Below are positions 1 to 9,007 of a stretch of 64,000 nucleotides of DNA, piece by piece; position 1 is the first letter of the stretch, and each line of letters starts with the position of its first letter. A program made the position numbers and the translations under genes. The notes beneath the pieces are model-generated. The model had not been told where the DNA came from. It did no database searches and saw only the letters and a list, made by a program, of their open reading frames with translations. The DNA comes from JAMXLO01 sp963812505. Its GTDB lineage: Bacteria; Pseudomonadota; Alphaproteobacteria; Acetobacterales; Acetobacteraceae. The stretch lies in contig CAWEVM010000005.1 in the NCBI GenBank assembly GCA_963812505.1, positions 1-64,000 of the forward strand, read 5' to 3'.

Positions 1-610
1 TCTGCAAACGCCAGATTGGTGGTGATGAGCAGCGACGTGTTCTCTAAAGCTTGCTGATCAGATGGAACAGCAGTTGGCCGCCGGACTGGCTGAACGGCAA
101 ATAGCCAAGTTCGTCGATGACAATGACATCATAGCGCAGCAGCGTCTCGGCGAGCCGACCGCTGCGACCAGCCGCCTTCTCCTGCTCGAGCTGGTTGACC
201 AGATCGACCAGGTTGAAGAACCTGCCGCGCGCACGGCTGCGAATGATCGCGGATGCCACGCCAATGCAGAGATGCGTTTTGCCGGTGCCCGTGCCGCCGA
301 TAAAAATTGCGTTGCGTTTGGCATCGAGGAACGCGCCGGTTGCGAGTTCGCGCACCTGGCCCTCGTCAATCATCGTGTCGCCAAAGACGAACTTGTCCAG
401 GTCCTTCAGCACCGGGAACTTGGCGCCACTGATGCGATAGCTGATTGAGCGAGCCTGCCGATGCGTGCGTTCGGCCCTGATCAGGCTGGCGATGAGTGGA
501 TAGATCTCGTCACGCCGCGCCAGGCCCTTGCCGGCGATCTCGTCGAAACTCGCGCGCATGCCGTAGAGCTTCAATTCGGTCATGGCGTCCAGGATCTCGT
601 GGCGTTCCAT
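1..610 (-). pseudogene. istB: IstB ATP-binding helper of IS21 transposition, frameshifted and cut by the window edge
   Basis: IstB is the AAA+ ATPase that assists IstA in target choice and strand transfer. The reading frame from ATG at 610 shows Walker A (GGTGTGKTHL) and Walker B (VIVIDELGY), then stops at 44 after ...HLISKL. If one base is restored in the codon after CTT (a conserved Tyr), the next codons read YENTSLLITTNLAFAE to the window edge, which is the standard IstB continuation. The stop is therefore a single-base deletion at about 44-46. Family length is about 240-260 residues; the open part is 188. The start overlaps the istA stop by one base. Either this copy is dead or the base is a sequencing error. 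Confidence 0.88.
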
Positions 611-2109
611 CAGGCGACCTTTCGTATGCTGTCATAGCGGCCGCAATCGGCCACGGGCTCGACCTTCAGGCGCAGGCCATCCGGCGTGGTGATCGAAGCC
701 GGCGTCGGGGGTTGGTGCCGGCGCGCCAGCACGGTCAGGATCACGTCGCCGCTGGCGATCCCCGCCGCGAGCGCCTCGGCGCAGGCAGCCTCCACGGCCG
801 ACAAGCCATGAGCCAATACTGCACCGAGGACTTTGACGAATTGCTGATCGCCGTCGGCATGCTGCTTCAGCTTCGCGCGAACCTGGGCCAGCGCCGGCGG
901 CAATGCCCAATCCTTGAACGGCGCGCCGTTGCGCAATGCACCCGGCTTGCGCACCAGCACAGGCAGATAGTGCCAAGGATCGTAGATGATCTGATAGCGC
1001 CGGAAGTCGCGCGGATGGTCGGCCACCCCCTCGTCGCCGAGAAGAACCACGATGCGCTCAGCATGAGATCGAACCAGCACCATCCGGCCGGCGGCTCGTG
1101 CATCAACGCTGTAGCGATTATGGTCGGCCATGATCAGGCACGTGGTGGTAGCCCTGACGGCCTTTTCGACAAAACCATCGAATGGTCCGCGTAATTCCAT
1201 TAGGCTCGCTTGCTCTTCCTGGAAAACCTCCCAGATCGTCCGGTCCTTGAACTCCGGATGCTTGTGGCGCTTCGCATAAGCGATGCACTGATCTGCCAAC
1301 CAGCCATTCAGCTCGGCCAGGCTCGATACCCGCGGCTTGGGCCGGAACAGCTGATCGCGCAGATTGCCGACCTGGTTTTCGACCTGTCCCTTCTCCCAAC
1401 CCGATGCGGGCGTGCAGGCAACTGGCTCAACCAGATGATGTGAACACATCTGGAGAAAACGGCGATTATATTGGCGCGCCTTGCCCACGAAGATCGCTTC
1501 CACCGCAGTCTTCATGTTGTCGTAGATGCCGCGCCGACAGATGCCGCCGTAAAACTCAAAAGCCTTGTCGTGCGCATCGAACACCAGTTCTTGTGTCTCG
1601 CGGAAGTAGGCGCGCACGAATGGCATGCGGCTATGCGACAGCTTCATGTGCGCCGCCTTGATGACCAGCGGCAAACCCTGCAGCGTGATGGTCTCGTGGC
1701 TCCAGTCGAACTGGTAGGCTTCGCCGGGCGCAAAGCTCAGCGGCACAAAGGCGTGCGCCGGCGTCCGTGCCTGCTCGTCGCGCCACGATTTGGTGAAACG
1801 ATGCACGCTGTCATGCGCGCCATCGTAACCGCGGCCTCGCAGCTCTTCGAACAGGCGCTGCGTCGACCGGCGTTCTCGCCGCGGAAGCTTGGCCTCCTTC
1901 TCAAGGATCTGGGCCAGAACTTCCACCCACGCACCGAGCTTCGGCGCCGGCTGCACGCCGCGCTCATACTTGAACGCGGTCTTGTGGCTCCGAACGACCT
2001 TGCGCACCGTGGCCCGTGAGACGCGGAGCGTCCGCACGATCTCCTTAATCGGCAGGCGCTGCTCGAAATAAGCGCGCCGGATATCGCCGATCACGTCCAC
2101 GGACATCAT
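610..2109 (-). CDS. istA: IS21-family transposase IstA
   Basis: IstA is the DDE transposase that cuts and joins the ends of the element. The N-terminus carries a helix-turn-helix (IKEIVRTLRVSRATVRKVV). The rve/DDE core follows, with the first Asp in YQFDWSHE, the second in IYDNMKTAV and the Glu in KGQVENQVGNL. The length of 499 residues is normal. I chose ATG 2109 (MMSVDVIGD) over the longer frame to 2160, because the family begins there and a GGGAGG sequence lies upstream. The stop overlaps the istB start, so the two are translationally coupled. The gene looks intact. Confidence 0.92.
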   Translation of the reverse strand: MMSVDVIGDIRRAYFEQRLPIKEIVRTLRVSRATVRKVVRSHKTAFKYERGVQPAPKLGAWVEVLAQILEKEAKLPRRERRSTQRLFEELRGRGYDGAHDSVHRFTKSWRDEQARTPAHAFVPLSFAPGEAYQFDWSHETITLQGLPLVIKAAHMKLSHSRMPFVRAYFRETQELVFDAHDKAFEFYGGICRRGIYDNMKTAVEAIFVGKARQYNRRFLQMCSHHLVEPVACTPASGWEKGQVENQVGNLRDQLFRPKPRVSSLAELNGWLADQCIAYAKRHKHPEFKDRTIWEVFQEEQASLMELRGPFDGFVEKAVRATTTCLIMADHNRYSVDARAAGRMVLVRSHAERIVVLLGDEGVADHPRDFRRYQIIYDPWHYLPVLVRKPGALRNGAPFKDWALPPALAQVRAKLKQHADGDQQFVKVLGAVLAHGLSAVEAACAEALAAGIASGDVILTVLARRHQPPTPASITTPDGLRLKVEPVADCGRYDSIRKVA

Positions 2110-2169
2110 CCCCCAAACCCCTCCCAGGCCGACCTGGGCCATAGGGAGAGACGCTGACACACAGAGCCA

Positions 2170-2230
2170 AGGGGTCGCGATTGGAAGCGAAAACCGCCCT
2201 CAGGGGGTCACTATTGCGAGCGATTTCACA
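2170..2230. repeat. Terminal repeat blocks of the IS21 element
   Basis: Read on the minus strand, two related segments occur in tandem: AATCGCTCGCAATAGTGACC near the outer end and TTCGCTTCCAATCGCGACCC nearer to istA. IS21-family ends carry multiple short repeats that bind IstA, and the arrangement fits. The region also sits where the istA promoter should be. Confidence 0.6.
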
Positions 2231-2376
2231 GGGAAGCACGCTGCGCCCTCGTAAATCCCATAATCCGCGTCGACCTCCAGGATTAAGCGACCACGCAGCA
2301 GTCCCGAGGGCAGCCTGCTGGTCACAGAGTTCGCCCAGAATGCCGGGCCAAGAACAGCCGCCTGGTTGCCTCCACG

Positions 2377-2675
2377 TCAGCGGCAGTCGGCGCAGTGAGG
2401 ACGCGGGCCGTTGCCACAATAGTCCAAGGTCCACCATTCGGGCCGGCATGTCAGGCCGTTGGTCCGCGTGCGGAACTCGGCGTACAGGTCGATGGTCGCC
2501 ATCGGCGGCGGCCTGTCGTCGGCGTAGCCCACTTTGGTCGAGCCTACTCGCCATTCCCCCCGCCCTTGTCAGGCCTGACGTCAACGATCACGAGCCGGTC
2601 CCCCTTGCGACGCATACGCGCCCAGAAATGCTTCTTGTCAGCGGGCGGCCGCCGCTTTCGGACAAGCGTTCGCAT
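2377..2675 (-). pseudogene. Small Cys-rich (zinc-ribbon-like) protein gene broken in a G6 run
   Basis: From ATG 2675 the minus strand encodes a basic stretch (MRTLVRKRRPPADKKHFWAR) and then ...VDVRPDKGGG, after which the frame stops. One additional G in the run at 2556-2561 gives an uninterrupted frame that continues EWRVGSTKVGYADD, then MATIDLYAEFRT, and ends with CRPEWWTLDY and HCADCR at 2377. The Cys-x-x-Cys end suggests metal binding. Total length would be about 99 residues. It overlaps the 3' end of the DUF3102 gene, which suggests one operon of an integrated element. I do not recognise the family; the reconstruction rests on protein-like sequence on both sides of the break. Confidence 0.5.
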
Positions 2676-3189
2676 CTTTCCCGTAAATCCTGATCAGCGG
2701 TTTGGCCGAGACCTTCTTTGCACGGCCAATCGGTTTCCCGGGCTTCGCCGCTCCAGTCGACTGCCGGACGGCTTCAACCGCTCTCGCCTTGCGTATTATC
2801 GCGGCTACATCCCTCGTCACCAGATCTTCGTCTGCCTCCAGGCGCTTGATCGTTTCCTCCCTGGCTGACTCGGGTGTTGCCGGCGCCGACAACGCGTGTA
2901 GCGCCGTGGGGGGCAAGTCGGCCACGAGATCGCACTTGGCAGCAAGCCGAGCAGCAGCCATTTACCTTTGTGCGGTCCGCTCTGCCATGAGGAATTCCGC
3001 ACGAAGCCACGCGCCAAACTGGCCGTGGTTGAGCAGCTTTTTTACCGCGAGCAGATCCCGGCCTGTCTTGATGAGGCCCATCGTCGTTCTGTTTCTGATA
3101 CGATCGGCTGCTTTTTGCACCGCCTTGGCGGTGTCCGAGGGCAACGCAGCGTAGTCGAAACTCACAATCTTGCCGCCGGTGGTCAGCAT
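2638..3189 (-). pseudogene. DUF3102-type protein with an in-frame ochre stop
   Basis: Two open segments, 3189-2962 (75 residues) and 2961-2638 (107 residues), lie in the same frame, separated only by TAA at 2962-2964. The sequence over the junction, ...FGAWLRAEFLMAERTAQR then MAAARLAAKCDLVADLP, is the conserved core of DUF3102 proteins, where a Tyr normally stands at the stop position (TAC or TAT changed to TAA). Such proteins occur in prophages, plasmids and integrative elements and are thought to be DNA-associated; function is unknown. The start overlaps the end of the AlpA-like gene by 7 bases. The downstream ATG directly after the stop could allow reinitiation, so a split product is possible. 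Confidence 0.7.
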
Positions 3190-3410
3190 GATCCAGCTCC
3201 TGCATCGTGCTTAAGCGCCCTCGCAAAAACCCAGGCGCGGATGTCGGCCTCCAGCCAGCCAATCGAGTTTCGTGCGATTCTGCATCGACGCGGAAATTGC
3301 CCGCTGCGCTCGAGGCGCCACCGAGTTGAGCGTGACAAGCCGGTGAGCTGGCGGCACTCCCGCTCCCGGACGAAGCGCGGCGGTCGGTCCGTTTCAGTGA
3401 TCATCATCAT
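3183..3410 (-). CDS. AlpA-family helix-turn-helix regulator
   Basis: This is a short DNA-binding protein (75 residues from ATG 3410). It has the AlpA/MerR-like winged HTH pattern: a Phe-Val-Arg entry, RECRQLTGLSRSTRWRLE as the helix-turn-helix, and the IARNSIGWLEADIRAW tail typical of phage AlpA proteins. AlpA homologues activate excision or integrase genes of integrated elements. Here no integrase is visible nearby. The longer frame reaches 3488, but homology begins at the MMMITETDRPP segment. It overlaps the DUF3102 gene, so the two form one transcript. Confidence 0.75.
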   Translation of the reverse strand: MMMITETDRPPRFVRERECRQLTGLSRSTRWRLERSGQFPRRCRIARNSIGWLEADIRAWVFARALKHDAGAGSC

Positions 3411-4039
3411 GTAAGTCCAAATGTGTCTCCGCCGAGGTACGCCTTGCCCCGCTTTGAAACGACCGAACAAAATCGGAGGGATAATCATTTTTTTCGGGTG
3501 GACTACAGGAGCCGCCTATGGGCCGAGATTATGCAGGTCGAGGCGTTACCGGGGGACTAATATAAGCGGCGATGGTTAGCTCCCCCATCCAGGTTGGCTC
3601 CCTATGGCCCCTAGCCGGTCCGCAGACATCGACGACACCGTCGATGTCGTGCACGGGCTATCACTAGCCTTCGCCGTTGAACGCGCATTACGACGAGCGA
3701 GATCAGCGGTGGCACCCCCAGTAACAATGGACGCGACTGCCGCGATGCCTTCCTTGCACCGATGCATACCCGCACAAGGCTCGGCATCGCCTTCTGGGTT
3801 TATCTCTGCGCTCGTCTCGCCGGTCCAGGCGAGAACGCCATTCCATACCTGCCGACCTCCGCTGTCGTAGCCAGCCCCGCCTGACCCTATCTTCTGCAGC
3901 GTGGATACGTGGGGTACTGTATCGAACCTCGCCAGACGGTGAGGCGTGAGGGTGATAACGCGGGGGAGAAGGTCAAGGGGCGTAACAAGATCCACGCGCT
4001 GTTCAACACCGAAGGGCTGCGGCTCCCAGCGTTCGTCGT
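3411..4039. other. No convincing gene
   Basis: The frames here (for example 3576-4061 minus) have no recognisable domain and look like chance open frames. One plus-strand segment near 3950-4010 reads KGRNKIHALFNTEGL, faintly like the KIHALVD segment of IS5-type transposases, so this may be transposon debris. I see no promoter or RNA gene. Confidence 0.4.
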
Positions 4040-4155
4040 CGCCCGCATGTCCGTCTTGCACGGCCTAACGCCAGGCCTTGCAGCGGATATCAGCTGCTGT
4101 TCCAGCCGCACCCACTCCGCGTCCGTCAAGTCAGTGGGAAGCCGTCCCCGCCGTC
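4040..4155 (-). pseudogene. N-terminal scrap of an IS5-family transposase
   Basis: Read leftwards from about 4155 the minus strand gives RGRLPTDLTDAEWVRLEQQL and then PGVRPCKTDMRA. LTDAEW is the hallmark opening of the IS5-family (IS427/ISL2-like) DDE transposase, followed as usual by a Gly-Arg-Pro-x-x-x-Asp-x-Arg segment. After that the match is lost. There is no full-length frame and no visible inverted repeats, so this is a decayed remnant. Confidence 0.55.
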
Positions 4156-4246
4156 CACATCCGATTGCACCACCATGCCGTTATTCGGCAGGCTGAATCA
4201 CATCGCTCGAGCCGCAGCAAGCGCTTTTGGGTCAGGCTCTGAATAA

Positions 4247-5257
4247 TCACAATGCTTTCTTCCGGCTGGAAAGATAGCTCCGAATTTCGCTAACTTGCTC
4301 TGCAGTGGTTTGGGAGTTCCCGCTTCGGCCGAGCCCGGCATTGATCAGAGCTGCAATCAACGGGTTTGGTCCAGGATGCAGGGTAGAGAGTTTGCTGGCA
4401 AAGTGCCGTTCAAACAATGCCTCCAATATCAAGACTGCGTACCGCTGGGGAGCGTCTCCCTTAGTGATCTGCATGACCTCCGGCTGGCCGGCAACCTCGG
4501 CGAGTTTGGATCTCAAGGCCGATATCAACGCGTTTGCAATGTGACGTAAACTGAAGAACTCAATATGGCCTCGAATCGAGATCGGCGGCTCGGTCTCGTC
4601 ATAATGGTCGACCTTGGAAATTTGAGAAGTCATGCGAGCACTCCACAGATCCTCCAAGAACATTCCGGTATAGGTACGGGGTCTTAGTCGGGCGAGCGCT
4701 TCTTTGAATTCTTTCAGATCTTCCTCTACTGTCTCGCTGTATAGCTTGTCATAATATTCTTGCGTCCCTGACATTGCAGATAGATCTTGGGCCTGCGCCG
4801 TTCCTGGAGCCGCTTCGGTCGTTGTAGCATCCGGAAAGGAGATACGCTTTACTTCCTCGATTTTCTCAACGATCGCGGCGAGCTGCTTTATGAACTGCTC
4901 CAACAACCTGATCTTCGCGCGATTGGTCAGCTGGTCTGCCGACATGTACCCAACCCTGATCGTAACAGCTTCAGCAATAATCTCTTTCCAGAATTCCTCG
5001 GACGGTCTGTGGCCCAATTCGAACTTTGCGGCAGCTTGGCAGACCTCAACGGAGTTGATGATGCGCGAAAGAATATGCCACTCGTCGTTTTCATGACCGG
5101 GGCTTTGGCTGGGCGCCTGGAAGAGCGACCGCGACCATGTATTCCGCGTGGCTCTGTCTCTCTCGCAATAGAATTCGTATGCCGCGCGCAGGACTCTGTC
5201 CGGCATGCCTTCGACAGAGCACGTGGGAAAACCCTCAGGGGACGCTGGTCGAGCCAA
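4247..5257 (-). CDS. Hypothetical protein, orphan accessory gene
   Basis: 336 residues with no family I recognise. There is no signal peptide or membrane segment. The middle (about residues 105-140, RAKIRLLEQFIKQLAAIVEK) and again 175-195 look helical and coiled-coil-like; the C-terminal third is also helical. Base composition is visibly lower in GC than the chromosomal genes to the right of the tRNA, which suggests horizontal transfer. It lies alone between the transposase scrap and the tRNA-Lys gene. Confidence 0.6.
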   Translation of the reverse strand: MARPASPEGFPTCSVEGMPDRVLRAAYEFYCERDRATRNTWSRSLFQAPSQSPGHENDEWHILSRIINSVEVCQAAAKFELGHRPSEEFWKEIIAEAVTIRVGYMSADQLTNRAKIRLLEQFIKQLAAIVEKIEEVKRISFPDATTTEAAPGTAQAQDLSAMSGTQEYYDKLYSETVEEDLKEFKEALARLRPRTYTGMFLEDLWSARMTSQISKVDHYDETEPPISIRGHIEFFSLRHIANALISALRSKLAEVAGQPEVMQITKGDAPQRYAVLILEALFERHFASKLSTLHPGPNPLIAALINAGLGRSGNSQTTAEQVSEIRSYLSSRKKAL

Positions 5258-5750
5258 TTTGGACTATCCTCCCGCCTCACCGTCCGTTCAGTTCCTGCTG
5301 CACAGCGCTCGGAACTCAGTCTGGAAGGCCACCAGATTGCCTTACTCACGCCCGAAAGTGAACGTGCAACTCTCGCACCTAGCTGCTGCTTGTGGCATTT
5401 GCGCCTAGGCCACTGGCGAAGGGCTGCGTATGTAATCGGGCAGCACAACGTGTGGGCGGGCGTGCTACTGATATGAGCCGGATCAGCCCCAGACCCGTTC
5501 ACCGCCGATTAGCCCCACGACCGGTTGGAAATTGTCACGGCCCCGGCCGAACCGCCAGTCAGAATACAGTCGACCGCTGGTACGGTCTCGCCGATGAGCG
5601 TGGCGGATTGCTCTGCAGAAAGAGGCCTCAGGAGAACGACCTAAGCTCGTGGTGTCCAGCTATTGCCCCATCCGTGCCCCAGCCTGGCGTCGCCTGCGAT
5701 AAGCGACCGGATACCCTTCCGGAAAGCGCTGAGTTTTCAAGTTCTTGTTT
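5258..5750. other. Gene-free stretch next to tRNA-Lys
   Basis: I see no convincing coding sequence here on either strand. Integrative elements often place an integrase against the 3' end of a tRNA gene, and this is that side, but no tyrosine-recombinase motif is readable. I found no second copy of the tRNA 3' end in the window. Confidence 0.5.
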
Positions 5751-5826
<76 letters not shown>

Positions 5827-5872
5827 ACCCAAGGTCGCGCGCTATAGCAAGAGCGAGGAGCCTTGAGAAGCC

Positions 5873-7582
5873 CTACGCCCCCGCCAGAATGGCATCCGCG
5901 CACTTCTCCGCCGTCATCAGCACGGGGAAGTTGGTATTGGCGCAGGGCACGACCGGGAAGATCGAGGCGTCCACCACGCGCAATCCCTCCACCGCCCGCA
6001 CACGCCCTGCCGGATCGGTCACCGCCATCGGGTCGTCCTCGCCGCCCATTCGGCAGGTGCACGAGGCATGCCACACCCCCACCGCCGCCTTTCGCACGAA
6101 GGCTTCCAGCTGCTCATCGTCGCGCATCAGGCCCTCCAGGGTGACCCCCTCCATGATCAGGTTCCTGATCAGGTAGCTGCGCAGCGCCGGCGGCCCGTCC
6201 AGCGCCTTTGCAAGCGCATCGGTGATCCACTTGTTCTTCTTGCTCACCAGTCCGACCTGACGAACCTTGTCGCTGTAGCTCGCCGGGAACGGATCCGTTG
6301 TCACCGTCTGCATGGTGGGCGCCAGATGCATCGCGCCAAACCGGCGCACGCCATCCATCATCCGCTCCAGATCGCGCTGATCCGACAGCAGGTTGAAGTC
6401 CACGATCGGTTCATCGTGCCAGTCGCGCGACGCGAGCTTCACCTCGCCGGTCTCAGAATACGTCTTGTACACGGTGATGATGAACGACCCGATCTGCTCG
6501 CCTACCGCGTGCCACGACGTCTTGTTGGTGACCACGGTGAACATATCGCCCGGCGGAATGCCGTCGAGCCTCGATGAATACCGCAGCGCCAGATAGATGT
6601 GCCGTCGCGTATATTCGTTGACGATACGCGCGAAAGGCTTGATGAACGCGGCCACGGCCACCGCCGGATGATCCTGCAGCCGCTGGCCCACACCCGGGAC
6701 CGCGGCGCGCACCTCGATGCCCATGTCGCGCAAATGCGCCGCCGGCCCAATGCCGGCACGCAGCAGATGCGTCGGCGAATGGATCGCCCCCGACGACAGA
6801 ATGACCTCGCGTCCCCGGAACTCAGTCTCGCGTCCGCCGACCCGTGCCTTCACGCCAATGCAGCGCAGCCCATCGAACAGCAGGGCACTGACCTGCGTAT
6901 CGGTGGATATTGTCAGGTTCTCGCGCATACGCGTGCCGGGATCGAGATAACCGATGGCTGCCGACACCCGGCGCTCATACACGTTCGAGATGGTGATCGG
7001 GAAATACCCGTCCTCGAACTCCCCATTCTGATCGATCAGAAATTTGTAGCCGGCAGCCTTGAACGTCTCACCCGCCGCCTTGGCGTGTTCCGGCCACAGA
7101 TCGGGGAATATGCGGCGAACCGGAATGCGCCCTTCATTGCCGTGCCAGGGACCATCGAAGTCCATGTCGCGCTCGACCTTCTTGAAGAAGGGCAAGACGC
7201 TGTCCCAGTTCCAACCGTTTGCGCCACGCGCGTGCCACTCGTCGTAGTCGGTCGGCGCACCGCGGTTGGCGAGTTGGCCGTTGATCGACGAACCACCGCC
7301 CAGCACGCGCGCCTGTTCATAGGTGCGCAGCTTCGGTCGTGGCTCATCCGGCCGGTTGTGAGGAATGACCTCGGTGGTGACCTTCAGCGACGACCATGTA
7401 TAGGCCGGGTTCAGATAAGCGGTGCCAGGATAGGAATCGAGGATCGCTGCCGGCACCTTGCCATGCGGCGTGTCCATGCCGGCTTCCAGCAGCAGCACCT
7501 TGTTTGACGAACGTGCCGACAGCCGGTTGGCAAGCACCGATCCAGCCGAGCCGCCGCCGACGATGATGTAGTCGTATTCCAT
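5873..7582 (-). CDS. GMC-family FAD-dependent oxidoreductase (choline dehydrogenase-like)
   Basis: This is a flavoenzyme that oxidises alcohols or related substrates. The N-terminus has the dinucleotide-binding fold (YDYIIVGGGSAGSVLANRL) and the GMC signature near GGGSSINGQ. The C-terminal catalytic block VWHASCTCRMG carries the active-site His, followed by RVVDASIFP and NTNFPVLMTAEKCAD. The length of 569 residues is normal. I chose ATG 7582 because the Rossmann motif starts at once there; the longer frame to 7687 runs into the preceding gene. It lies 2 bases after the NTF2-like gene, so the pair is an operon. The substrate cannot be told from sequence. Confidence 0.9.
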   Translation of the reverse strand: MEYDYIIVGGGSAGSVLANRLSARSSNKVLLLEAGMDTPHGKVPAAILDSYPGTAYLNPAYTWSSLKVTTEVIPHNRPDEPRPKLRTYEQARVLGGGSSINGQLANRGAPTDYDEWHARGANGWNWDSVLPFFKKVERDMDFDGPWHGNEGRIPVRRIFPDLWPEHAKAAGETFKAAGYKFLIDQNGEFEDGYFPITISNVYERRVSAAIGYLDPGTRMRENLTISTDTQVSALLFDGLRCIGVKARVGGRETEFRGREVILSSGAIHSPTHLLRAGIGPAAHLRDMGIEVRAAVPGVGQRLQDHPAVAVAAFIKPFARIVNEYTRRHIYLALRYSSRLDGIPPGDMFTVVTNKTSWHAVGEQIGSFIITVYKTYSETGEVKLASRDWHDEPIVDFNLLSDQRDLERMMDGVRRFGAMHLAPTMQTVTTDPFPASYSDKVRQVGLVSKKNKWITDALAKALDGPPALRSYLIRNLIMEGVTLEGLMRDDEQLEAFVRKAAVGVWHASCTCRMGGEDDPMAVTDPAGRVRAVEGLRVVDASIFPVVPCANTNFPVLMTAEKCADAILAGA

Positions 7583-7584
7583 GC

Positions 7585-7959
7585 TCAGTGTGTCTCGGTG
7601 TGGAAGGTCTTGGATACGATGCGCCAACCCTCGGTCAGCTTTACGAAGGTGAGGTAGTCGGTGAAGTAGCGCGGTGGGATCTGGCACTGCACCTTGGCGA
7701 ATGCCGTTGTGGGACCGGAGCGGTCGATTTGCACCACCCAGTCATGCCGCTTGAGGTCCTGGCTCTGCGCCGATTTGCGGCTACGCACCATGTCGAACCA
7801 CTGCTCGCGCGACATGTCGCCGAGCTTGCCCTCGGTCACGTAGAACAAGTGCGCCACGTCGTGGAACACGCTGCCAAGTTTCGCAGTGTCGCCCTCGTAA
7901 AGGCCATCGAAGTAGGTCTGGAGTGCCTGTTCGAGATTATTCAGATCGGATGCCATCAT
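7585..7959 (-). CDS. SnoaL/NTF2-like (putative lumazine-binding) protein
   Basis: A small cone-fold protein of about 124 residues. It resembles the Lumazine_bd_2 / DUF4440 group: helix LNNLEQALQTYFDGLYEGD, then VFHDVAHLFYV, and the closing strand WRIVSKTFHTE. Members are enzymes or ligand binders with varied roles. Two ATG codons (7959 and 7956) follow a GGGGA ribosome site; the longer frame to 8004 is less likely. It is co-transcribed with the GMC oxidoreductase and probably with the dehalogenase upstream. Confidence 0.75.
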   Translation of the reverse strand: MMASDLNNLEQALQTYFDGLYEGDTAKLGSVFHDVAHLFYVTEGKLGDMSREQWFDMVRSRKSAQSQDLKRHDWVVQIDRSGPTTAFAKVQCQIPPRYFTDYLTFVKLTEGWRIVSKTFHTETH

Positions 7960-8013
7960 TCTGTCCCCGTTCGCGGCACTTATGAAGTGACGAGCCGCCT
8001 CCATATGAGTGCC

Positions 8014-8727
8014 TCAGACGCCCAGTTTCGTGGCCAGATCCTCGATGTTCTTCGCGACCACATCCCACTCCTGATCAGCAGAATAGTCGCGCTTCTGGTG
8101 TGGCCCATACTCGTTGGGCCGCGGGAAGAACGCGGTCATCAACCCCGCCTTCCGCGCGTTCCCCAGATCGTTGTTATGCGCCGCCGCCATCATCAACTGC
8201 CCCGGTTCTATGTCGAGCAGCTTCGCCGCACCCAGGTACGTCTCCGGATCAGGCTTGAAATGTCGGAACAGGTCGGAGCCGAAGATCATGTCCCATGGGA
8301 TGCCGGCATGCTTCCCCATGTTGAGCAAAAGCGACACGTTGCCGTTGGACAGCGGCCCGATGATGAACTTCGTTTTCAGCCGCGTCAGGCCGGGCACTGA
8401 ATCCGGCCACGGATTGAGCCGATGCCAGCCGCGGTTGATGTGCCGCAGATCGGCCTCGGTGAGGCCGCGGATGCCGAACTCCGCCACCAGCTTGTCGAGC
8501 GACGCGCGGTGCAGCGCGTCCAGGGTGGTCCAGGGTTGCTCGCCCTTGCGCACGCGGTCCATCGACGGGTGGTAGGCCGCACGCCACGCATCCACCAGGG
8601 CAGTCCAGTCGGCATTGATGTCGCGCTGCCGGCCGAACGCCGTCAGCTCGGCGATCAGGCTGCTGCGCCAGTCCACCACCGTGCCGAACGTATCGAATAC
8701 AATCGCGACTGGTTGCTTGTCCGCCAT
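8014..8727 (-). CDS. (S)-2-haloacid dehalogenase (HAD type II)
   Basis: This HAD-superfamily enzyme is expected to hydrolyse 2-haloalkanoic acids to 2-hydroxy acids. Motif I is VFDTFGTVVDW with nucleophile Asp11. Motif II is PLSNGN, and the later KPDPETY and AAAHNNDLGNARKAG supply the Lys and Asn/Asp residues typical of type II dehalogenases. The length is 237 residues. A strong AGGGAGAG site precedes ATG 8727. The gene ends 54 bases before the NTF2-like start and probably heads the three-gene unit. Many annotated homologues have no tested substrate, so specificity is uncertain. Confidence 0.85.
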   Translation of the reverse strand: MADKQPVAIVFDTFGTVVDWRSSLIAELTAFGRQRDINADWTALVDAWRAAYHPSMDRVRKGEQPWTTLDALHRASLDKLVAEFGIRGLTEADLRHINRGWHRLNPWPDSVPGLTRLKTKFIIGPLSNGNVSLLLNMGKHAGIPWDMIFGSDLFRHFKPDPETYLGAAKLLDIEPGQLMMAAAHNNDLGNARKAGLMTAFFPRPNEYGPHQKRDYSADQEWDVVAKNIEDLATKLGV

Positions 8728-9007
8728 GGCGTCTCTCCCTTACCGCGGGCCGATGGCCCGGAACGTGTCATCCAGGTAACTGGAAACCATGATGTGCGTC
8801 AGGGCAAGCCTTGCCATGTTGGGGATCGGACGCTTCTGCTCTGGTGAGCCTCGATCCCTCACCCAGCGGACTTGCCTGACGGCCTCGGGCCGGACGCTCT
8901 CCGGCAGAGCCCGGCTCCGCATATCAAATGCGACGCGGACGTGACGCGCGAATAAACCGAACCGGCGGTCGGTCTATCCCTCGGGATCGTCGTGCGGAGG
9001 GCTTGAC

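Larger units (their letters stand above)
1..2230 (-). mobile_element. IS21-family insertion sequence, one end inside the window
   Basis: The istA and istB genes lie head to tail with the TGATG overlap typical of IS21. Upstream of istA the element ends in a 61-base stretch carrying two related blocks, each with a GACCCC core (see the separate repeat entry); the outermost bases, read leftwards from 2230, start TGTGAAATCGC, matching the 5'-TGT start usual for this family. The other end lies beyond position 1. Because istB is frameshifted (see its entry), this copy is probably not autonomous. The 2230 boundary is inferred from the terminal TGT and the end of the repeat blocks; no target duplication could be checked because the other end is missing. 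Confidence 0.85.

Noticed and set aside
3930..4035. Plus-strand KIHAL-like segment, possible second transposase fragment
   Set aside because: Too short and flanked by unrelated residues; mentioned only as possible debris.
3576..4061. 161-residue minus-strand open frame
   Set aside because: No domain, no ribosome site, runs through the transposase scrap.
8740..8922. 60-residue minus-strand frame just upstream of the dehalogenase
   Set aside because: No family and no clear ribosome site; could be the tail of a lost gene but cannot be supported.
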